Positions 16,548 through 26,363 of a stretch of DNA of 64,000 bases are shown here, piece by piece. Position 1 is the stretch's first letter. Each line of letters opens with the position of its first letter. The notes beneath the pieces are model-generated. The model saw only the letters and a list, made by a program, of their open reading frames with translations, was not told the origin of the DNA and ran no database searches. Both the position numbers and the translations under genes were made by a program. The stretch is from Desulfobacterales bacterium (GTDB taxonomy: Bacteria; Desulfobacterota; Desulfobacteria; Desulfobacterales; JAEINQ01), in contig JAEINQ010000011.1 in the NCBI GenBank assembly GCA_016342285.1, positions 49,526 through 113,525 on the forward strand, in the 5' to 3' direction.

Positions 16548-17534
16548 TCAGTTAAATTTTAATTTTTTATGATGATGGCAACGGATCCAGTTTCGTTGAA
16601 CTTCCAGGTTCTCCGGAACCGGCACCTTTGTTTCGCAGGTCTTATCAGCAAAATCGCACCGCGGATGAAACCGGCAGCCGCCGGGCGGGTCGATCAGGCT
16701 CGGCACCTCGCCCTTGATGGAAACAAACGTCTGCCTGGCATCCGGATCGGCGATGGGAACCGCTTCCCTCAGGCCCTTGGTATACGGGTGCCGCGGGTGG
16801 GCGAACAAATGCCTGGCGTCCTGGATTTCAACGATCTGTCCACCATACATGACCGCGACCCTGTCACAGATCTGTTCCAGTACACTCAGATCGTGACTGA
16901 TAAACAGGTAGGTCAAATTCAGCTTCATCCGTAGCCGTTCCATCAAATTGAGGATCTGGGCCTGGACCGAGACATCCAGGGCGCTGGTTGACTCGTCGAA
17001 AACGATGAAATCCGGCCCCGTGGCCAGCGCCCGGGCAATGCAGATACGCTGTTGCTGACCGCCGCTGAATTCGTGGGGGTAACGGAAGAGGTGTTCCGGT
17101 CGAAGATCGACCAGGTGGGCCAGTTCAACAGCCCGGTCCAGGACGGCGCCCTTGCCGGACAGGGGATTGATGCGGATCGCCTCGGTCAGGACCGCCAGCA
17201 TGGTCATTTTGGGGTTCAGGGATGATTTGGGATCCTGGAATACCATCTGCATGCGGGGACGATACGGTTGGAGCTCCTTGGAACTTAAATGCTGCAGCGG
17301 GGTACCGCCGAATTCAATGCTCCCGGCCCGGGGTTTGACAAGCTGGAGGATGGTCCGACCCAGGGTGGTCTTCCCGCATCCGGATTCCCCGGCCAGGCCC
17401 AGACATTCGCCCTTTGTAATGGTCAGGCTGACATCGTCCACGGCTTTGAGCCAGGCCCGGGGCCTGCCGAACAGGGTACGGTTTTGGGGAAACCATGTTT
17501 TCAGATCCCGTACGTGAATCAGGATATCCATCAT
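16548..17534 (-). CDS. oligopeptide/dipeptide ABC transporter ATP-binding subunit (DppF type)
   Basis: A 328-residue ATPase with Walker A GESGCGKTT, Q-loop, signature FSGGQQQRICIARALA, Walker B FIVFDES and a C-terminal oligopeptide-binding ATPase extension with GCRFHPRCDFADKTC (FeS/Cys-rich motif common in OppD/F). It overlaps the upstream DppD gene by four bases. It is the last gene of the five-gene uptake operon and works with DppD at the inner membrane. Confidence 0.9.
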   Translation of the reverse strand: MMDILIHVRDLKTWFPQNRTLFGRPRAWLKAVDDVSLTITKGECLGLAGESGCGKTTLGRTILQLVKPRAGSIEFGGTPLQHLSSKELQPYRPRMQMVFQDPKSSLNPKMTMLAVLTEAIRINPLSGKGAVLDRAVELAHLVDLRPEHLFRYPHEFSGGQQQRICIARALATGPDFIVFDESTSALDVSVQAQILNLMERLRMKLNLTYLFISHDLSVLEQICDRVAVMYGGQIVEIQDARHLFAHPRHPYTKGLREAVPIADPDARQTFVSIKGEVPSLIDPPGGCRFHPRCDFADKTCETKVPVPENLEVQRNWIRCHHHKKLKFN

Positions 17535-18631
17535 GCCCGTCCGCCCCTCACATCAACAACGTTCAAAGAATCGTTATCCGCCTGATTATACAGATGGCAA
17601 CAGACCATGCGGTCATCCATTCGGACTTGAGGCGGACGGATCTTGCGGCATCTCTCCATGGCCCGGTCGCACCGGGGATGAAAACGGCACCCGGCCGGCG
17701 GGTTGCGCAAATCAGGGATCACCCCCGGTATCTGGGTCAATGCCCTGGCTTTCCCGAGCTGCGGCACAGCGCCCAAAAGCCCTTTGGTGTAGGGATGGAG
17801 CGGGTTTTTGAACAATTGGACCGTGGGCGCCGTCTCAACGATCCGGCCCGAATACATCACCGCCACCCGATGACAGATCTGGGCGGCAATGCCCAGGTCA
17901 TGGGTAATAAAGAGGATGGCCGTTTTGTTCTCCTGACTTAACTGCTTCAACAGCCTCAAGATGTGGGCCTGAACGGTCACGTCCAAAGCGCTGGTCGCCT
18001 CATCGGCAATCATGATCTCGGGATCCCCCATCAGCCCCATGGCGATACGGAACCGCTGGGCCATGCCGCCGCTGATCTGGTTGGGATAGGCCTTCATCAG
18101 CTGATCGATGTCTGTAAGCCCGACCTTTTCCAAATTCTCCCTAGCAATGGCTTTTATGATCTCTTTTTTGCTCAGATGCTGATCTTTTCGACGCTGCCTG
18201 ATCTTTTCATCCATATGGAGATTGACCAGCCGGCATATCTGTTCCCCAAGGGTGAAGACAGGATTGATACTGGCAATGGGGTTTTGGAAAATCATTCCGA
18301 TTTTTCGGCCCCGATAGAGCTGCATTTCCTTGTTGGAAAGGCCGATCAGGTCAGTGCCGCAAAAGTCGATCCGGCCCGTGCGCCGGCAGATCGTATCCGG
18401 GATGAGATTGAGGATCGATTTGGCGCTGACGCTTTTACCACAACCGGTTTCGCCGACCAAGGCCAGGATTTCGGCAGGCTGCAGAGAGAAATTCACCTTG
18501 TCGAGAATCCGCAGGGGTCCTCCGGGGGTATTGAACTCGGCGACCAGGTCCTTGACCTCGAGCAGTGGATTCATATGTGTTTGTATCTCAGTCAAGCTTT
18601 CTTTCTCTTTTGCCTGGGTGTTTGCGTGCAT
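17531..18631 (-). CDS. oligopeptide/dipeptide ABC transporter ATP-binding subunit (DppD type)
   Basis: A 366-residue ATPase with Walker A GETGCGKS, signature ISGGMAQRFRIAMGL, Walker B IMIADEAT and the same Cys-containing C-terminal tail (GCRFHPRCDRAMERC) as its partner. Residues 1-19 are not conserved; an ATG at 18574 is an alternative start, but neither has a strong ribosome site. It follows DppC by six bases and overlaps DppF by four, so it is co-translated in the operon. Confidence 0.9.
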   Translation of the reverse strand: MHANTQAKEKESLTEIQTHMNPLLEVKDLVAEFNTPGGPLRILDKVNFSLQPAEILALVGETGCGKSVSAKSILNLIPDTICRRTGRIDFCGTDLIGLSNKEMQLYRGRKIGMIFQNPIASINPVFTLGEQICRLVNLHMDEKIRQRRKDQHLSKKEIIKAIARENLEKVGLTDIDQLMKAYPNQISGGMAQRFRIAMGLMGDPEIMIADEATSALDVTVQAHILRLLKQLSQENKTAILFITHDLGIAAQICHRVAVMYSGRIVETAPTVQLFKNPLHPYTKGLLGAVPQLGKARALTQIPGVIPDLRNPPAGCRFHPRCDRAMERCRKIRPPQVRMDDRMVCCHLYNQADNDSLNVVDVRGGRA

Positions 18632-18637
18632 CGATGG

Positions 18638-19531
18638 TTATCCATCCAGATAATCCTGGAGATTGTCACCAAAAATATTAACCGCCATGACCAGGATGAA
18701 CATGGCGACACCTGGAAAGATGGCGATCCACCATTGCTGGAGCAAATTGGGCGCGCCTTCCCAGACCATGAGCCCCCAGTCAGCATTGGGCGGCTGGGTC
18801 CCCAGGCCCAAAAATCCAAGCAGGCCGATGGCGATGATGGCCGGGCCAAAATCGAGCAGCATCATGACGGTGACGGTCCTGAAAATATTAGGGAAGAGGT
18901 GGCGGATCAAAATGTACACCTTTCCATACCCCAGCATCTGTGCGGCCTCGACAAATAACATCCGTTTTAACCTGAGCACCTCTCCCTGGGTGATGCGGGC
19001 ATACCAGGGCCACCAGGGGATAATCAAGGCAATGACCGCGGACATGAGCCCCGCCCCCATCGCCGTTGTGATGGCGATGGCAATCAATACTGCCGGGAAA
19101 GAGATGAAAACTTCCCCCACACGGGAGATCACCACGCCGGGGACGCCTTCGCTGTAACCGGCCCAAAGCCCCAAAGGAACGCCGATAAGGGCTGCCGCCC
19201 CCACAATGAAAAGACCGCCGAAGATCGAAACCCGCGCCCCGTACATCAGACGGCTTAACAGATCGCGGCCAAAGGTGTCTGTTCCCAACAGGTACTTGGA
19301 CGACATGGGTTGAAGGCGGTCTTCTAAGTTAACGATCCCTTTTCCCTGATCCGGATAGGGCGCGATCAACGGGGCAAAAAGTGCGAGGGCAGCAATCAAG
19401 AGTAGTACAAGCAGGGCTGAGGTGGCGGTTTTGCGTTTTAAAAAGGCCACCATCTTGAGTCTTCTGTCCCGCCGATGCTCAGCGGCAGCCTGCTCGGCCA
19501 GTTCGTTGAATTTTATCTGTTCGGTCCTCAT
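18638..19531 (-). CDS. peptide ABC transporter permease (DppC type)
   Basis: A 297-residue inner-membrane permease. One N-terminal transmembrane helix (LLVLLLIAALALFAPLIAPY) is followed by the HTLGTD-like element LLGTDTFGRDLLSRLMYGARVS, which is diagnostic of DppC/OppC, and by five further hydrophobic segments. The EAA-loop region (VEAAQMLGYGKVYILIRHLFPN) contacts the ATPases. Gene order and spacing fit the dpp operon. Confidence 0.92.
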   Translation of the reverse strand: MRTEQIKFNELAEQAAAEHRRDRRLKMVAFLKRKTATSALLVLLLIAALALFAPLIAPYPDQGKGIVNLEDRLQPMSSKYLLGTDTFGRDLLSRLMYGARVSIFGGLFIVGAAALIGVPLGLWAGYSEGVPGVVISRVGEVFISFPAVLIAIAITTAMGAGLMSAVIALIIPWWPWYARITQGEVLRLKRMLFVEAAQMLGYGKVYILIRHLFPNIFRTVTVMMLLDFGPAIIAIGLLGFLGLGTQPPNADWGLMVWEGAPNLLQQWWIAIFPGVAMFILVMAVNIFGDNLQDYLDG

Positions 19532-19543
19532 CTTTTAAACCGC

Positions 19544-20560
19544 CTAAACGATTCTGGGATCGGCCCAGCGTCTTAAGACATCGATGATCGTATTGGAGAG
19601 CACATACACGCTGCCGAGAACAAGCGTAATGGCCACCAGCACGGGGTAGTCGAGGTTGAAAATGGATGCCAGGGCATAATACCCGATTCCGGGATAGTTA
19701 AAAATCTGTTCCACGTAGAAGGTATTGAGCAGCATCAAGGCCAGTGACAACCCCATGACGGACAATACGGGCGACAGGGCGTTGCGAAGTCCGTATCTGA
19801 AGAACAGGACACGCTCCCTGATGCCTGCGGCCCGGGCAGCCAGGATATAATCCGACTGCATGACATCCAGCAGAGAGGAGCGGGTCAGCCTTGCCACAAG
19901 CCCAAAGGGAATGGAAGCGAGGGAGACAACCGGCAAAACCATGTGCCAGGCCAGATCCGCCAGGAATTGAAAATTTCCGTCCAGAACGGCGTCGACAAGG
20001 GCAAGTTGTGTCACGGCCGGAACCGGATCCATAAACTCCATCATGGTACTCAGTCGCCCCTGCAGCGGCAACCAGCCCAGCCAGTTGAAAAAGATCAGCT
20101 GAAGCAGCAGTGCCAGAAAAAAAATCGGCAGGCTGACCGCGGCTGAAGAGATCAGGTTCACGCTGAGATCAATCCAGGTATCCCGTTTCAACGCTGCCAC
20201 CACCCCCATGGGAAGCCCCAGCAGGACGGCAATCAATAAGGCATACATGACAACCTCTAAGGACATGGGCAATTTCTTGGCAAGGTCATCGATGACAGGG
20301 CGGTGGGTTCGGAAAGAGACCCCAAGATCCCCTTTGAAAATCCTTTCCATGTATCTGAAGTATTGAATATGGATCGGTTTGTTCAGGCCCAGTTCGATCC
20401 TTGCCTTTTCGATCTGTTCCGCTTTTGCCCGCTGGCCGACATACATGGCAGCCACATCGCCGGGCAATGCCCGGGAAAGGCTGAACACCAGTATGGTCAG
20501 GATCAGAAGCAAAAAGACAAGTCCTGCCAGGCGTCGGATCAAAAATGGGATCATGCTCAT
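19544..20560 (-). CDS. peptide ABC transporter permease (DppB type)
   Basis: A 338-residue permease with the N-terminal helix IRRLAGLVFLLLILTILVFSLSRALPGD typical of DppB/OppB, and six predicted membrane segments. The EAA-like loop YILAARAAGIRERVLFFRYGLRNALSP is conserved. It lies 19 bp downstream of the binding-protein gene and 12 bp upstream of DppC. Confidence 0.92.
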   Translation of the reverse strand: MSMIPFLIRRLAGLVFLLLILTILVFSLSRALPGDVAAMYVGQRAKAEQIEKARIELGLNKPIHIQYFRYMERIFKGDLGVSFRTHRPVIDDLAKKLPMSLEVVMYALLIAVLLGLPMGVVAALKRDTWIDLSVNLISSAAVSLPIFFLALLLQLIFFNWLGWLPLQGRLSTMMEFMDPVPAVTQLALVDAVLDGNFQFLADLAWHMVLPVVSLASIPFGLVARLTRSSLLDVMQSDYILAARAAGIRERVLFFRYGLRNALSPVLSVMGLSLALMLLNTFYVEQIFNYPGIGYYALASIFNLDYPVLVAITLVLGSVYVLSNTIIDVLRRWADPRIV

Positions 20561-20579
20561 GATTGCCGGTTCTCGTTTT

Positions 20580-22127
20580 CTACTTCAAGCTCATATCATA
20601 GAAGAACAATCCGCCGGGATAGGCGGGATTGACAATGATATTGTCCAGGTTCCGAAGGGCTGGAACCGCGGTTTTGGCATCAGCGACCGCCACGGCCGGC
20701 ATATCATCCTGGATAATATTTTGTGCCTCCACGTACATCTTTAATGCCGCATCCATGTCGGAGCCGACCGTTTCATAGGCCTTTCGGATCAGGGCATCAT
20801 AGGCCGGATTTGAATAATAGGCGAAGTTCCAAAGGGTTTTCTCCTCGGTCCCCAGCAAAGAAACCAGGGTCTCGTAGGGATCCGAATAGGTTGGCCACCA
20901 CATGAGAAAGAACAGGTCCTGGCCGTCTTTTTCCGCCCGTTTGCCCTCCTCCCACTGGGCGGGCCAGCTCAAGGGTTTGAGCTGAAGGTCCACACCGATC
21001 TTCTTCAACTGGTCTTTCAGCAGCGGCGCCATCCTTGCTTCAGCCTGATTGGCACCGCAATAACTCATGACCAGTTTTAACTCTTTTCCGCCGAATCCGG
21101 CTTCCGCAAGCAAACCCTTCGCCTTGTCAAGATCGAGGCAATATTGTCTGACGTTTTCATCGTGCCCGAACTGCCCTTTGGGAACGATTCCCCTGGGCTG
21201 GGTGGCTTTGCCGGCGAAGGCGACATCGATCATGTCCTTGTAGGGGAGGGCATGGGCAAGGGCCTGTCTGACCTTGACATTGTCAAGGGGCGCCCGACTC
21301 GTATTGAAGAACAGTAGGTAATTGATGTAGCTTGGCCCGTAGACCACCTGGGTATCCCTGCCGTCCCGGACCGATTTGTAACTGTCCGAGGGGATTGCAT
21401 TGACGATGGCCGCCTCTTTGGACTGAAGCATCTGGAGCTTGACCAGAGAATCCCAAGACATTTTCACGAGGACATTGTCAGGCTGATTTTTTTCCCACCC
21501 CCCCCAATAATCCTTGAACCTTGTCAGCATCATGCTCTCTCCGGGATTGTAATTTTCAAGCCGATAAGGTCCTGTCCCACATTCATTGCCTTCATCAAAC
21601 CATGCGGAATTCTTATCCACAACGCTGGGGCTCATGATATAGGATGCGTAGGCTGAAGCGGCAATCTGGGGAACGGGCACCGGCTTTTTCATGATCAGCC
21701 GGATGGTATGGTCATCGATAATTTTTATCGCTTCAAGGTCTTTCCAGATAAAGGCGGCTCCTTGGCCCAGACGGCTGGTCCGATCGATGGACAATTTGAC
21801 CGCTTTGGCCGTAAACGGCGTGCCATCGTGGAATTTCACACCTTTCCTCAGATGGAATGTGTAGACCAACCCGTCATCGGAAGCTGTAAAGCCTGTGGCG
21901 AGAAGATAAGAAAACGGTTCCGCACTGCCCGGAGGATTGACCCGGATCAGGGTTTCATAAATATTAATCATGTATGTGAGTTCAGTTGAATACGATGTAC
22001 TTGGGTCCCATGTGGTGACATCTGCGGATGTGGCATAGACGATGTTCTTCTTGCCGGCCCATGCGCCTGTCGCGCAGATCACGACGATCAATACGGCAAA
22101 GGATATCTTCACGATTCGATGGGTCAT
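20580..22127 (-). CDS. periplasmic peptide-binding protein of the ABC transporter
   Basis: A 515-residue solute-binding protein of family 5 (DppA/OppA type). The signal peptide is MTHRIVKISFAVLIVVICATGAWA. The mature protein has the conserved early segment TTWDPSTSYSTELTYMINIYETLIRV and YTFHLRKGVKFHDGTPFTAKAVKLSIDR, diagnostic of the family. It delivers peptides, nickel chelates or other oligomers to DppBC. Ligand unknown. It is the first transporter gene after the regulator. Confidence 0.9.
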   Translation of the reverse strand: MTHRIVKISFAVLIVVICATGAWAGKKNIVYATSADVTTWDPSTSYSTELTYMINIYETLIRVNPPGSAEPFSYLLATGFTASDDGLVYTFHLRKGVKFHDGTPFTAKAVKLSIDRTSRLGQGAAFIWKDLEAIKIIDDHTIRLIMKKPVPVPQIAASAYASYIMSPSVVDKNSAWFDEGNECGTGPYRLENYNPGESMMLTRFKDYWGGWEKNQPDNVLVKMSWDSLVKLQMLQSKEAAIVNAIPSDSYKSVRDGRDTQVVYGPSYINYLLFFNTSRAPLDNVKVRQALAHALPYKDMIDVAFAGKATQPRGIVPKGQFGHDENVRQYCLDLDKAKGLLAEAGFGGKELKLVMSYCGANQAEARMAPLLKDQLKKIGVDLQLKPLSWPAQWEEGKRAEKDGQDLFFLMWWPTYSDPYETLVSLLGTEEKTLWNFAYYSNPAYDALIRKAYETVGSDMDAALKMYVEAQNIIQDDMPAVAVADAKTAVPALRNLDNIIVNPAYPGGLFFYDMSLK

Positions 22128-22162
22128 TTTTCCGTCCTGTCTTTAGCAGTTCAATTCCTTAA

Positions 22163-22804
22163 CTAGTCCCAGTTCACCGAGCAATGGATATCTCTTACAA
22201 AATCGGCGGTTTTGTGGGCGTCTCCGGCCTCAATCAGCTCAATCAATTGAATGTGCTCCTTATAGTTGAGCGGCTGAATTTTTTTAATCCAGGCCCCTTG
22301 CGAACCGAATTTAAAGAGTCTCTGCCGCAGGATTGAAAGCTGGTGGAGCAAAAGCTTGTTGTTCGACAGGTCCAAATAGACATTGTGAAAGGCATCGTTT
22401 AATTCAAAATAGACGCTGTCTTCATCCTTTGCTTCGGTGTCAATCATCTCCTTGTTGATGGCTTTCATTTTTTCGATGTGCTGCGAAGTGATTTGATCGA
22501 ACACGGAAAGCAGAGCCCTTGAATCAAGGGCTCCTAAAACTTCGTAAATATGTTCAAGGTCCTGCTCCGACAGCACATTGATCTTGATGCCGCGTTGTGG
22601 GAGGAAGGTGACAAAGCCTTCCACCTGGAGCTGCAGCAAGGCATCCCTTAACGGGGTCCTGTTGATCCCGAGCTTTTCTGACAACTGGTTAATGGTGACG
22701 AACATGCCAGGCTTCAGGTTCTGGTTCCTGAGCTCTTCTCGCAGGTGTTCATACACCTGAGTTCTTAACAATTGAAAATTGGATTGATTCAATATGTTCA
22801 TCAT
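22163..22804 (-). CDS. GntR-family (FCD) transcriptional regulator
   Basis: A 213-residue regulator. Residues 14-75 form the GntR winged helix (VYEHLREELRNQNLKPGMFVTINQLSEKLGINRTPLRDALLQLQVEGFV), followed by an FCD all-helical ligand domain with the His/Asp ligands expected near DAFHN and HIQLIELIEAGD. It is the first gene of the transporter operon, and a perfect palindrome sits in its promoter, so it likely represses its own operon until a substrate-derived ligand binds. Confidence 0.88.
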   Translation of the reverse strand: MMNILNQSNFQLLRTQVYEHLREELRNQNLKPGMFVTINQLSEKLGINRTPLRDALLQLQVEGFVTFLPQRGIKINVLSEQDLEHIYEVLGALDSRALLSVFDQITSQHIEKMKAINKEMIDTEAKDEDSVYFELNDAFHNVYLDLSNNKLLLHQLSILRQRLFKFGSQGAWIKKIQPLNYKEHIQLIELIEAGDAHKTADFVRDIHCSVNWD

Positions 22805-22872
22805 TGCCTCTTTAAAGAAAAAGAATCTTCCGATTTGATTTCGGATGGCGGGGCACCCAAACTACCGAACTG

Positions 22873-22901
22873 ATATATTAGTATACTAATGTATTTGTCA
22901 A
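22873..22901 (-). promoter_or_regulatory. sigma-70 promoter with GntR operator
   Basis: On the minus strand TTGACA (-35), a 17-bp spacer and ATATAT (-10) read toward the GntR gene. Within the spacer and -10 lies a perfect 14-bp palindrome, ATTAGTATACTAAT (22877-22890), which matches the TnGTnnnACnA-like layout of FCD-type GntR operators. A bound regulator would block RNA polymerase. Confidence 0.72.
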
Positions 22902-23537
22902 TAGAAAACTTCAAGCCGATTCTTCTTGACTGATCTGATGATAAATATCCTTTTTAAAATAAATCAGTTGTTGCCGTATAAATATAGATCGGGGATGGTC
23001 ATCGGTAAAAGGGATTTTCGAATCACAGCCATGGCTGTGGCCAACAGCCGAATTGTCGTGACCCATAATATCAAACTGCGATTTGGAATCCGCGATTTGG
23101 CGCGATTTGGGGTCGGACCACGCTGAATCCGCTATTATCAAGGTTTCAAGTGAAAAACAGGGGTCGTTTTTGCTCTTAAAATGATGTTTTTGGTGTCAAA
23201 AAGGCCGGTTTAAGCAAAGGCCGTCGAAAGTGCCCCTTCGACTGGAAGGAATAAGGGGAGGGAATGAGGGGCAACTCTTGATTGTTGCATGAGTGGCCCA
23301 AATTACGATCATTTTAGCCATCTCGGGCTGGCTCATGCCTTCGCCGATACGGTAGCTCGCAAGAGCCTCGCCAAAGGAAAGGGGGTCGTGCGTTTTTTTC
23401 TGCACGACCCTTTTTTATTTGTTGAGAAAGCCCGGTGATCGGCTTTGGGCAGGACCGGCTCAATTCATCGACGATGATTGTCATCGGGTCATCCCTATGG
23501 TATTTAGCCTTGTGCCCGTCCATGAAAGGAATTTCGA
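22902..23537. other. 636-bp non-coding gap with a gene remnant
   Basis: No convincing complete gene. It holds short repeats of GCGATTTGG near 23080-23105, a remnant of an XRE antitoxin (listed separately), and a hairpin GGGTCGTGC/GCACGACCC with six T at 23383-23416 that may terminate plus-strand transcription. The GTG start of the kinase follows. Confidence 0.5.
23309..23405 (-). pseudogene. XRE/HigA-type antitoxin remnant
   Basis: The minus strand reads HDPLSFGEALASYRIGEGMSQPEMAKM, the N-terminal half of a small Xre-family HTH antitoxin. After MAKM the frame loses similarity (VIWATHATIKSC...), so the second HTH helix and the rest are gone. No toxin gene is adjacent. Likely the residue of a toxin-antitoxin module. 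Confidence 0.55.
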
Positions 23538-25958
23538 GTGAAAAGAATATTGGTTGTTGACAATGATCGTGTTTTCCTTGGGTTGATGTCAAGGTTTCTT
23601 GAAAAGAAAGGGTATCAGGTTGTCACGGCGGAAACCGGTATTCAAGCGCTTGATGTTCTTAAGAGCTATACCCCCGATGCCATATTCATTGACCTTGTCA
23701 TGCCCAATATCGATGGAAAGTTGTTATGCCGCATCATCAGAGGCATGGAGAAGTTTAAGAATGTTTATCTGGTGATGATCTCCGCCATCTCTGCTGAGGA
23801 GTGTCTGGATATTCATGTGCTGGGAGCAGATGCCTGTATTGCCAAAGGGCCATTTGAAGAAATGTCTCAATACATCACAGAGGCTCTTGACCAGCCCCAA
23901 GCCATATCTGAAAGGTGTTCATCAGGAGAAGTCCTCGGAATTCAAGGTGTCTACCCGCGAGGCGTGACGCAGGAACTGCTTTTATTAAAAAGGCATTTTG
24001 AGGTGATCATAGATAAAATGTCTGAAGGTATTGTTGAAATCGATTCAGAGGGGAGGATCGTTTTTGCCAATTCAGCCATTCTTTCAATGATTGATATGCC
24101 GGAAAACGAATTGCTGGGGTCTTATTTTGCCGATTTGTTTTCCGGGGATGAAAAATTGCAAATTTATGATCTCATCGAAAAGACGGGTAACGAAGCCAAC
24201 ACAACAATAAAAGAATATCCTTTAAAACTAAATCGTTACCATATCACGCTGGACGTTGTGTCGTTGGGTGAAAATGATCTTCACGCTCTGATTATTCTGC
24301 GTGACGTCACCGACATCAAGAAAACAGAAAATGACCTGAAGATGTTGAACGCCGAGCTCGAAAACCGTGTGCGTGAGCGGACTGCCGATCTGGAGGCGGC
24401 CAACCGTTTCAAAAGCGAATTCGTGGCCAATATGAGCCATGAGATTCGAACCCCCATGAACGGCGTCATCGGCGCATGCGCGCTTGCCCTGAGGGAACGC
24501 CCCCAGCAAAAAACCCGCGAATATCTTGAAATGATACACAGCTCGGCAATCACCCTGATGGGCCTTGTCAACGATATCCTGGACTTCTCTTCGATCGAGT
24601 CGGGGCGCATCAAGTTCGAATCCAAGCCGTTTTCCCTCCGCGAAACGGTGGAGCGGATCTATGACGTGTTCCACGACATGATCCAGGAAAAGGACCTGGA
24701 ATTTGCCGTGGACATCCCCCGGGACATCCCCGACCCACTCATCGGTGATCCCCTCAGACTGCGTCAGATCATCGTCAACCTGCTCGGCAATGCCTTCAAG
24801 TTCACCGACGGCGGAGAAGTTGTCCTTCGAATTCGCAGTCAGCAACAAACACGGCGCGAACTCGTTCTGCTGTTTTCGGTTAGCGATACCGGCATCGGCA
24901 TTGAGAAGGAGCAGATCGCCACCGTTTTCGATGCGTTTGTTCAGGCGGACAGTTCCTCCACCAAAGCCAACAGCGGCACCGGTTTGGGGCTCGCCATCTG
25001 CAAAAAGCTCATCGAACTCATGGGGGGTAATATCTGGGTGCAGTCTGATCCGGGAATGGGGAGTACGTTTTCGTTTACCGTACGTTTCGGCATCGCTATG
25101 GAACCGGATGAAAAACAAAACGACGGGGGGCATCGCAGGGATTTGGTGGGGCTCAAATCACTGGTTGTGGACGATCACCCGATTGCCCGCGAAGCCATTG
25201 GTGCGTTGGTGGCCTCTTTTGGCTGCCAGGTGACAATGGCGGCATCCCCCCGTGAAGCGGTTGACATCTGTGCGGCAGCCATTCGGGAAAATGACATTTT
25301 TGACCTGATTTTGTTGGACCATAAAATGGATGAGATGACCGGTGTCGAACTCGCCGCGGAGATCAGCAGCCGGTGCGGTCATGGTAAGGTCCCGGCTATG
25401 GTGCTGATCTCCGGTTACACGGCCGCCATCGACCCGTTGGAGGCTGGAAAGGCCGGTGTTCGTAAAGTACTCGACAAACCAATTAAACGGTCGCAACTTT
25501 TCGATGAACTGGTGGGGTTGTTTGTTGAAAATGATGCGTCGCTGGTCCGGGAGGAAATCGTCGACAGCGACACCGAGGCGGACTTTACAGGCAAACGGGT
25601 CCTGCTGGTGGAGGACAACCCCATCAACCAACGGGTGGCGGCGGCGATGCTGCAATCCGTCAATCTCGATGTGGTCATCGCCAACGACGGCCTGGCAGCG
25701 CTGGCCGTGATCGAGAAGGAACCCTTTGATGTCGTCCTGATGGATATCCAGATGCCGCGGATGGACGGTTACGAGGCCACACGGCGGATTCGCACCGGTA
25801 TTGGGCTGAAAACCCTGCCCATCATTGCCATGACGGCCCACGCCACCAAAGGGGCCATGGAAAAATGCCTTAACGCCGGCATGGACGATTACGTCTCCAA
25901 GCCCATTGACCGGGTGCGGCTGTTGGTCCTCCTGAATCGATTTTTAGCGTCGGCATAG
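23538..25958 (+). CDS. hybrid sensor histidine kinase/response regulator
   Basis: An 806-residue cytoplasmic hybrid kinase starting at GTG (AAGGA upstream). Domain order: receiver (1-120; FIDLVMPNIDG with the phospho-Asp), PAS (about 155-265), a coiled-coil linker, HisKA with the phospho-His near residue 301 in NMSHEIRTPMNG, HATPase (VNLLGNAFKFTDGG, DTGIGI, GTGLGLAI), a second receiver (LILLDHKMDEM) and a third receiver (VLMDIQMPRMDGYEA, with KP). There is no transmembrane segment or DNA-binding domain, so it must pass phosphate to an unlinked partner. The third receiver keeps all key residues. Confidence 0.92.
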   Translation: MKRILVVDNDRVFLGLMSRFLEKKGYQVVTAETGIQALDVLKSYTPDAIFIDLVMPNIDGKLLCRIIRGMEKFKNVYLVMISAISAEECLDIHVLGADACIAKGPFEEMSQYITEALDQPQAISERCSSGEVLGIQGVYPRGVTQELLLLKRHFEVIIDKMSEGIVEIDSEGRIVFANSAILSMIDMPENELLGSYFADLFSGDEKLQIYDLIEKTGNEANTTIKEYPLKLNRYHITLDVVSLGENDLHALIILRDVTDIKKTENDLKMLNAELENRVRERTADLEAANRFKSEFVANMSHEIRTPMNGVIGACALALRERPQQKTREYLEMIHSSAITLMGLVNDILDFSSIESGRIKFESKPFSLRETVERIYDVFHDMIQEKDLEFAVDIPRDIPDPLIGDPLRLRQIIVNLLGNAFKFTDGGEVVLRIRSQQQTRRELVLLFSVSDTGIGIEKEQIATVFDAFVQADSSSTKANSGTGLGLAICKKLIELMGGNIWVQSDPGMGSTFSFTVRFGIAMEPDEKQNDGGHRRDLVGLKSLVVDDHPIAREAIGALVASFGCQVTMAASPREAVDICAAAIRENDIFDLILLDHKMDEMTGVELAAEISSRCGHGKVPAMVLISGYTAAIDPLEAGKAGVRKVLDKPIKRSQLFDELVGLFVENDASLVREEIVDSDTEADFTGKRVLLVEDNPINQRVAAAMLQSVNLDVVIANDGLAALAVIEKEPFDVVLMDIQMPRMDGYEATRRIRTGIGLKTLPIIAMTAHATKGAMEKCLNAGMDDYVSKPIDRVRLLVLLNRFLASA

Positions 25959-26363
25959 CCTCTGGCATCAATGTGGTTTGGTGGGGACATCGCCCAAAAA
26001 GAGCGAAAGATGAAACGCTCAATTTAGGTGAAAGTCAGAATGAACCGGATTCTTCTTCTCCCTTGACTCTCTCCGTGCGTATGTCCTGTGCCGTATTTCG
26101 GAATTCTTTTTGACCCCCAATAAAAATATCTCGAAGAACGATCCCAGTTTTAAAATTCTTCACAAGTGATTTGAAATACTGTTTGACAACCATATGGGAA
26201 CCTTCTAATAAAGGCTATCCACTATTTATATTGGCCTTGGACAAAGACGTTCGAGGCTCGCGGTCATGCGTAAACCGGACAACGGCGTCCCTATTTCGGG
26301 AAGAAATAGGGACGCCGAATTTATTTGTACTAACTAACGCTTCTCAAGCTTAGCGCAAATGAC
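25959..26363. other. 405-bp intergenic region with two repeat signals
   Basis: No gene supported. It contains AAACGCTCAATTTAGGTGA at 26013-26031, whose reverse complement recurs at 63848-63866, and the perfect hairpin at 26284-26316. No convincing promoter for the MvhD-like gene was recognised. Confidence 0.5.
26284..26316. repeat. perfect 14-bp hairpin (REP-like)
   Basis: GGCGTCCCTATTTC, loop GGGAA, GAAATAGGGACGCC. Stems of this type are common as REP elements linked to RAYT transposases, but no RAYT gene is present here. It could also act as a terminator; the following sequence is only moderately T-rich. Confidence 0.65.

Noticed and set aside
22911..23141. 76-residue minus-strand ORF
   Set aside because: No ribosome site, no recognisable pattern, and low-complexity composition.
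24228..25133. 301-residue minus-strand ORF opposite the hybrid kinase
   Set aside because: Antisense shadow; the plus strand has complete kinase motifs.
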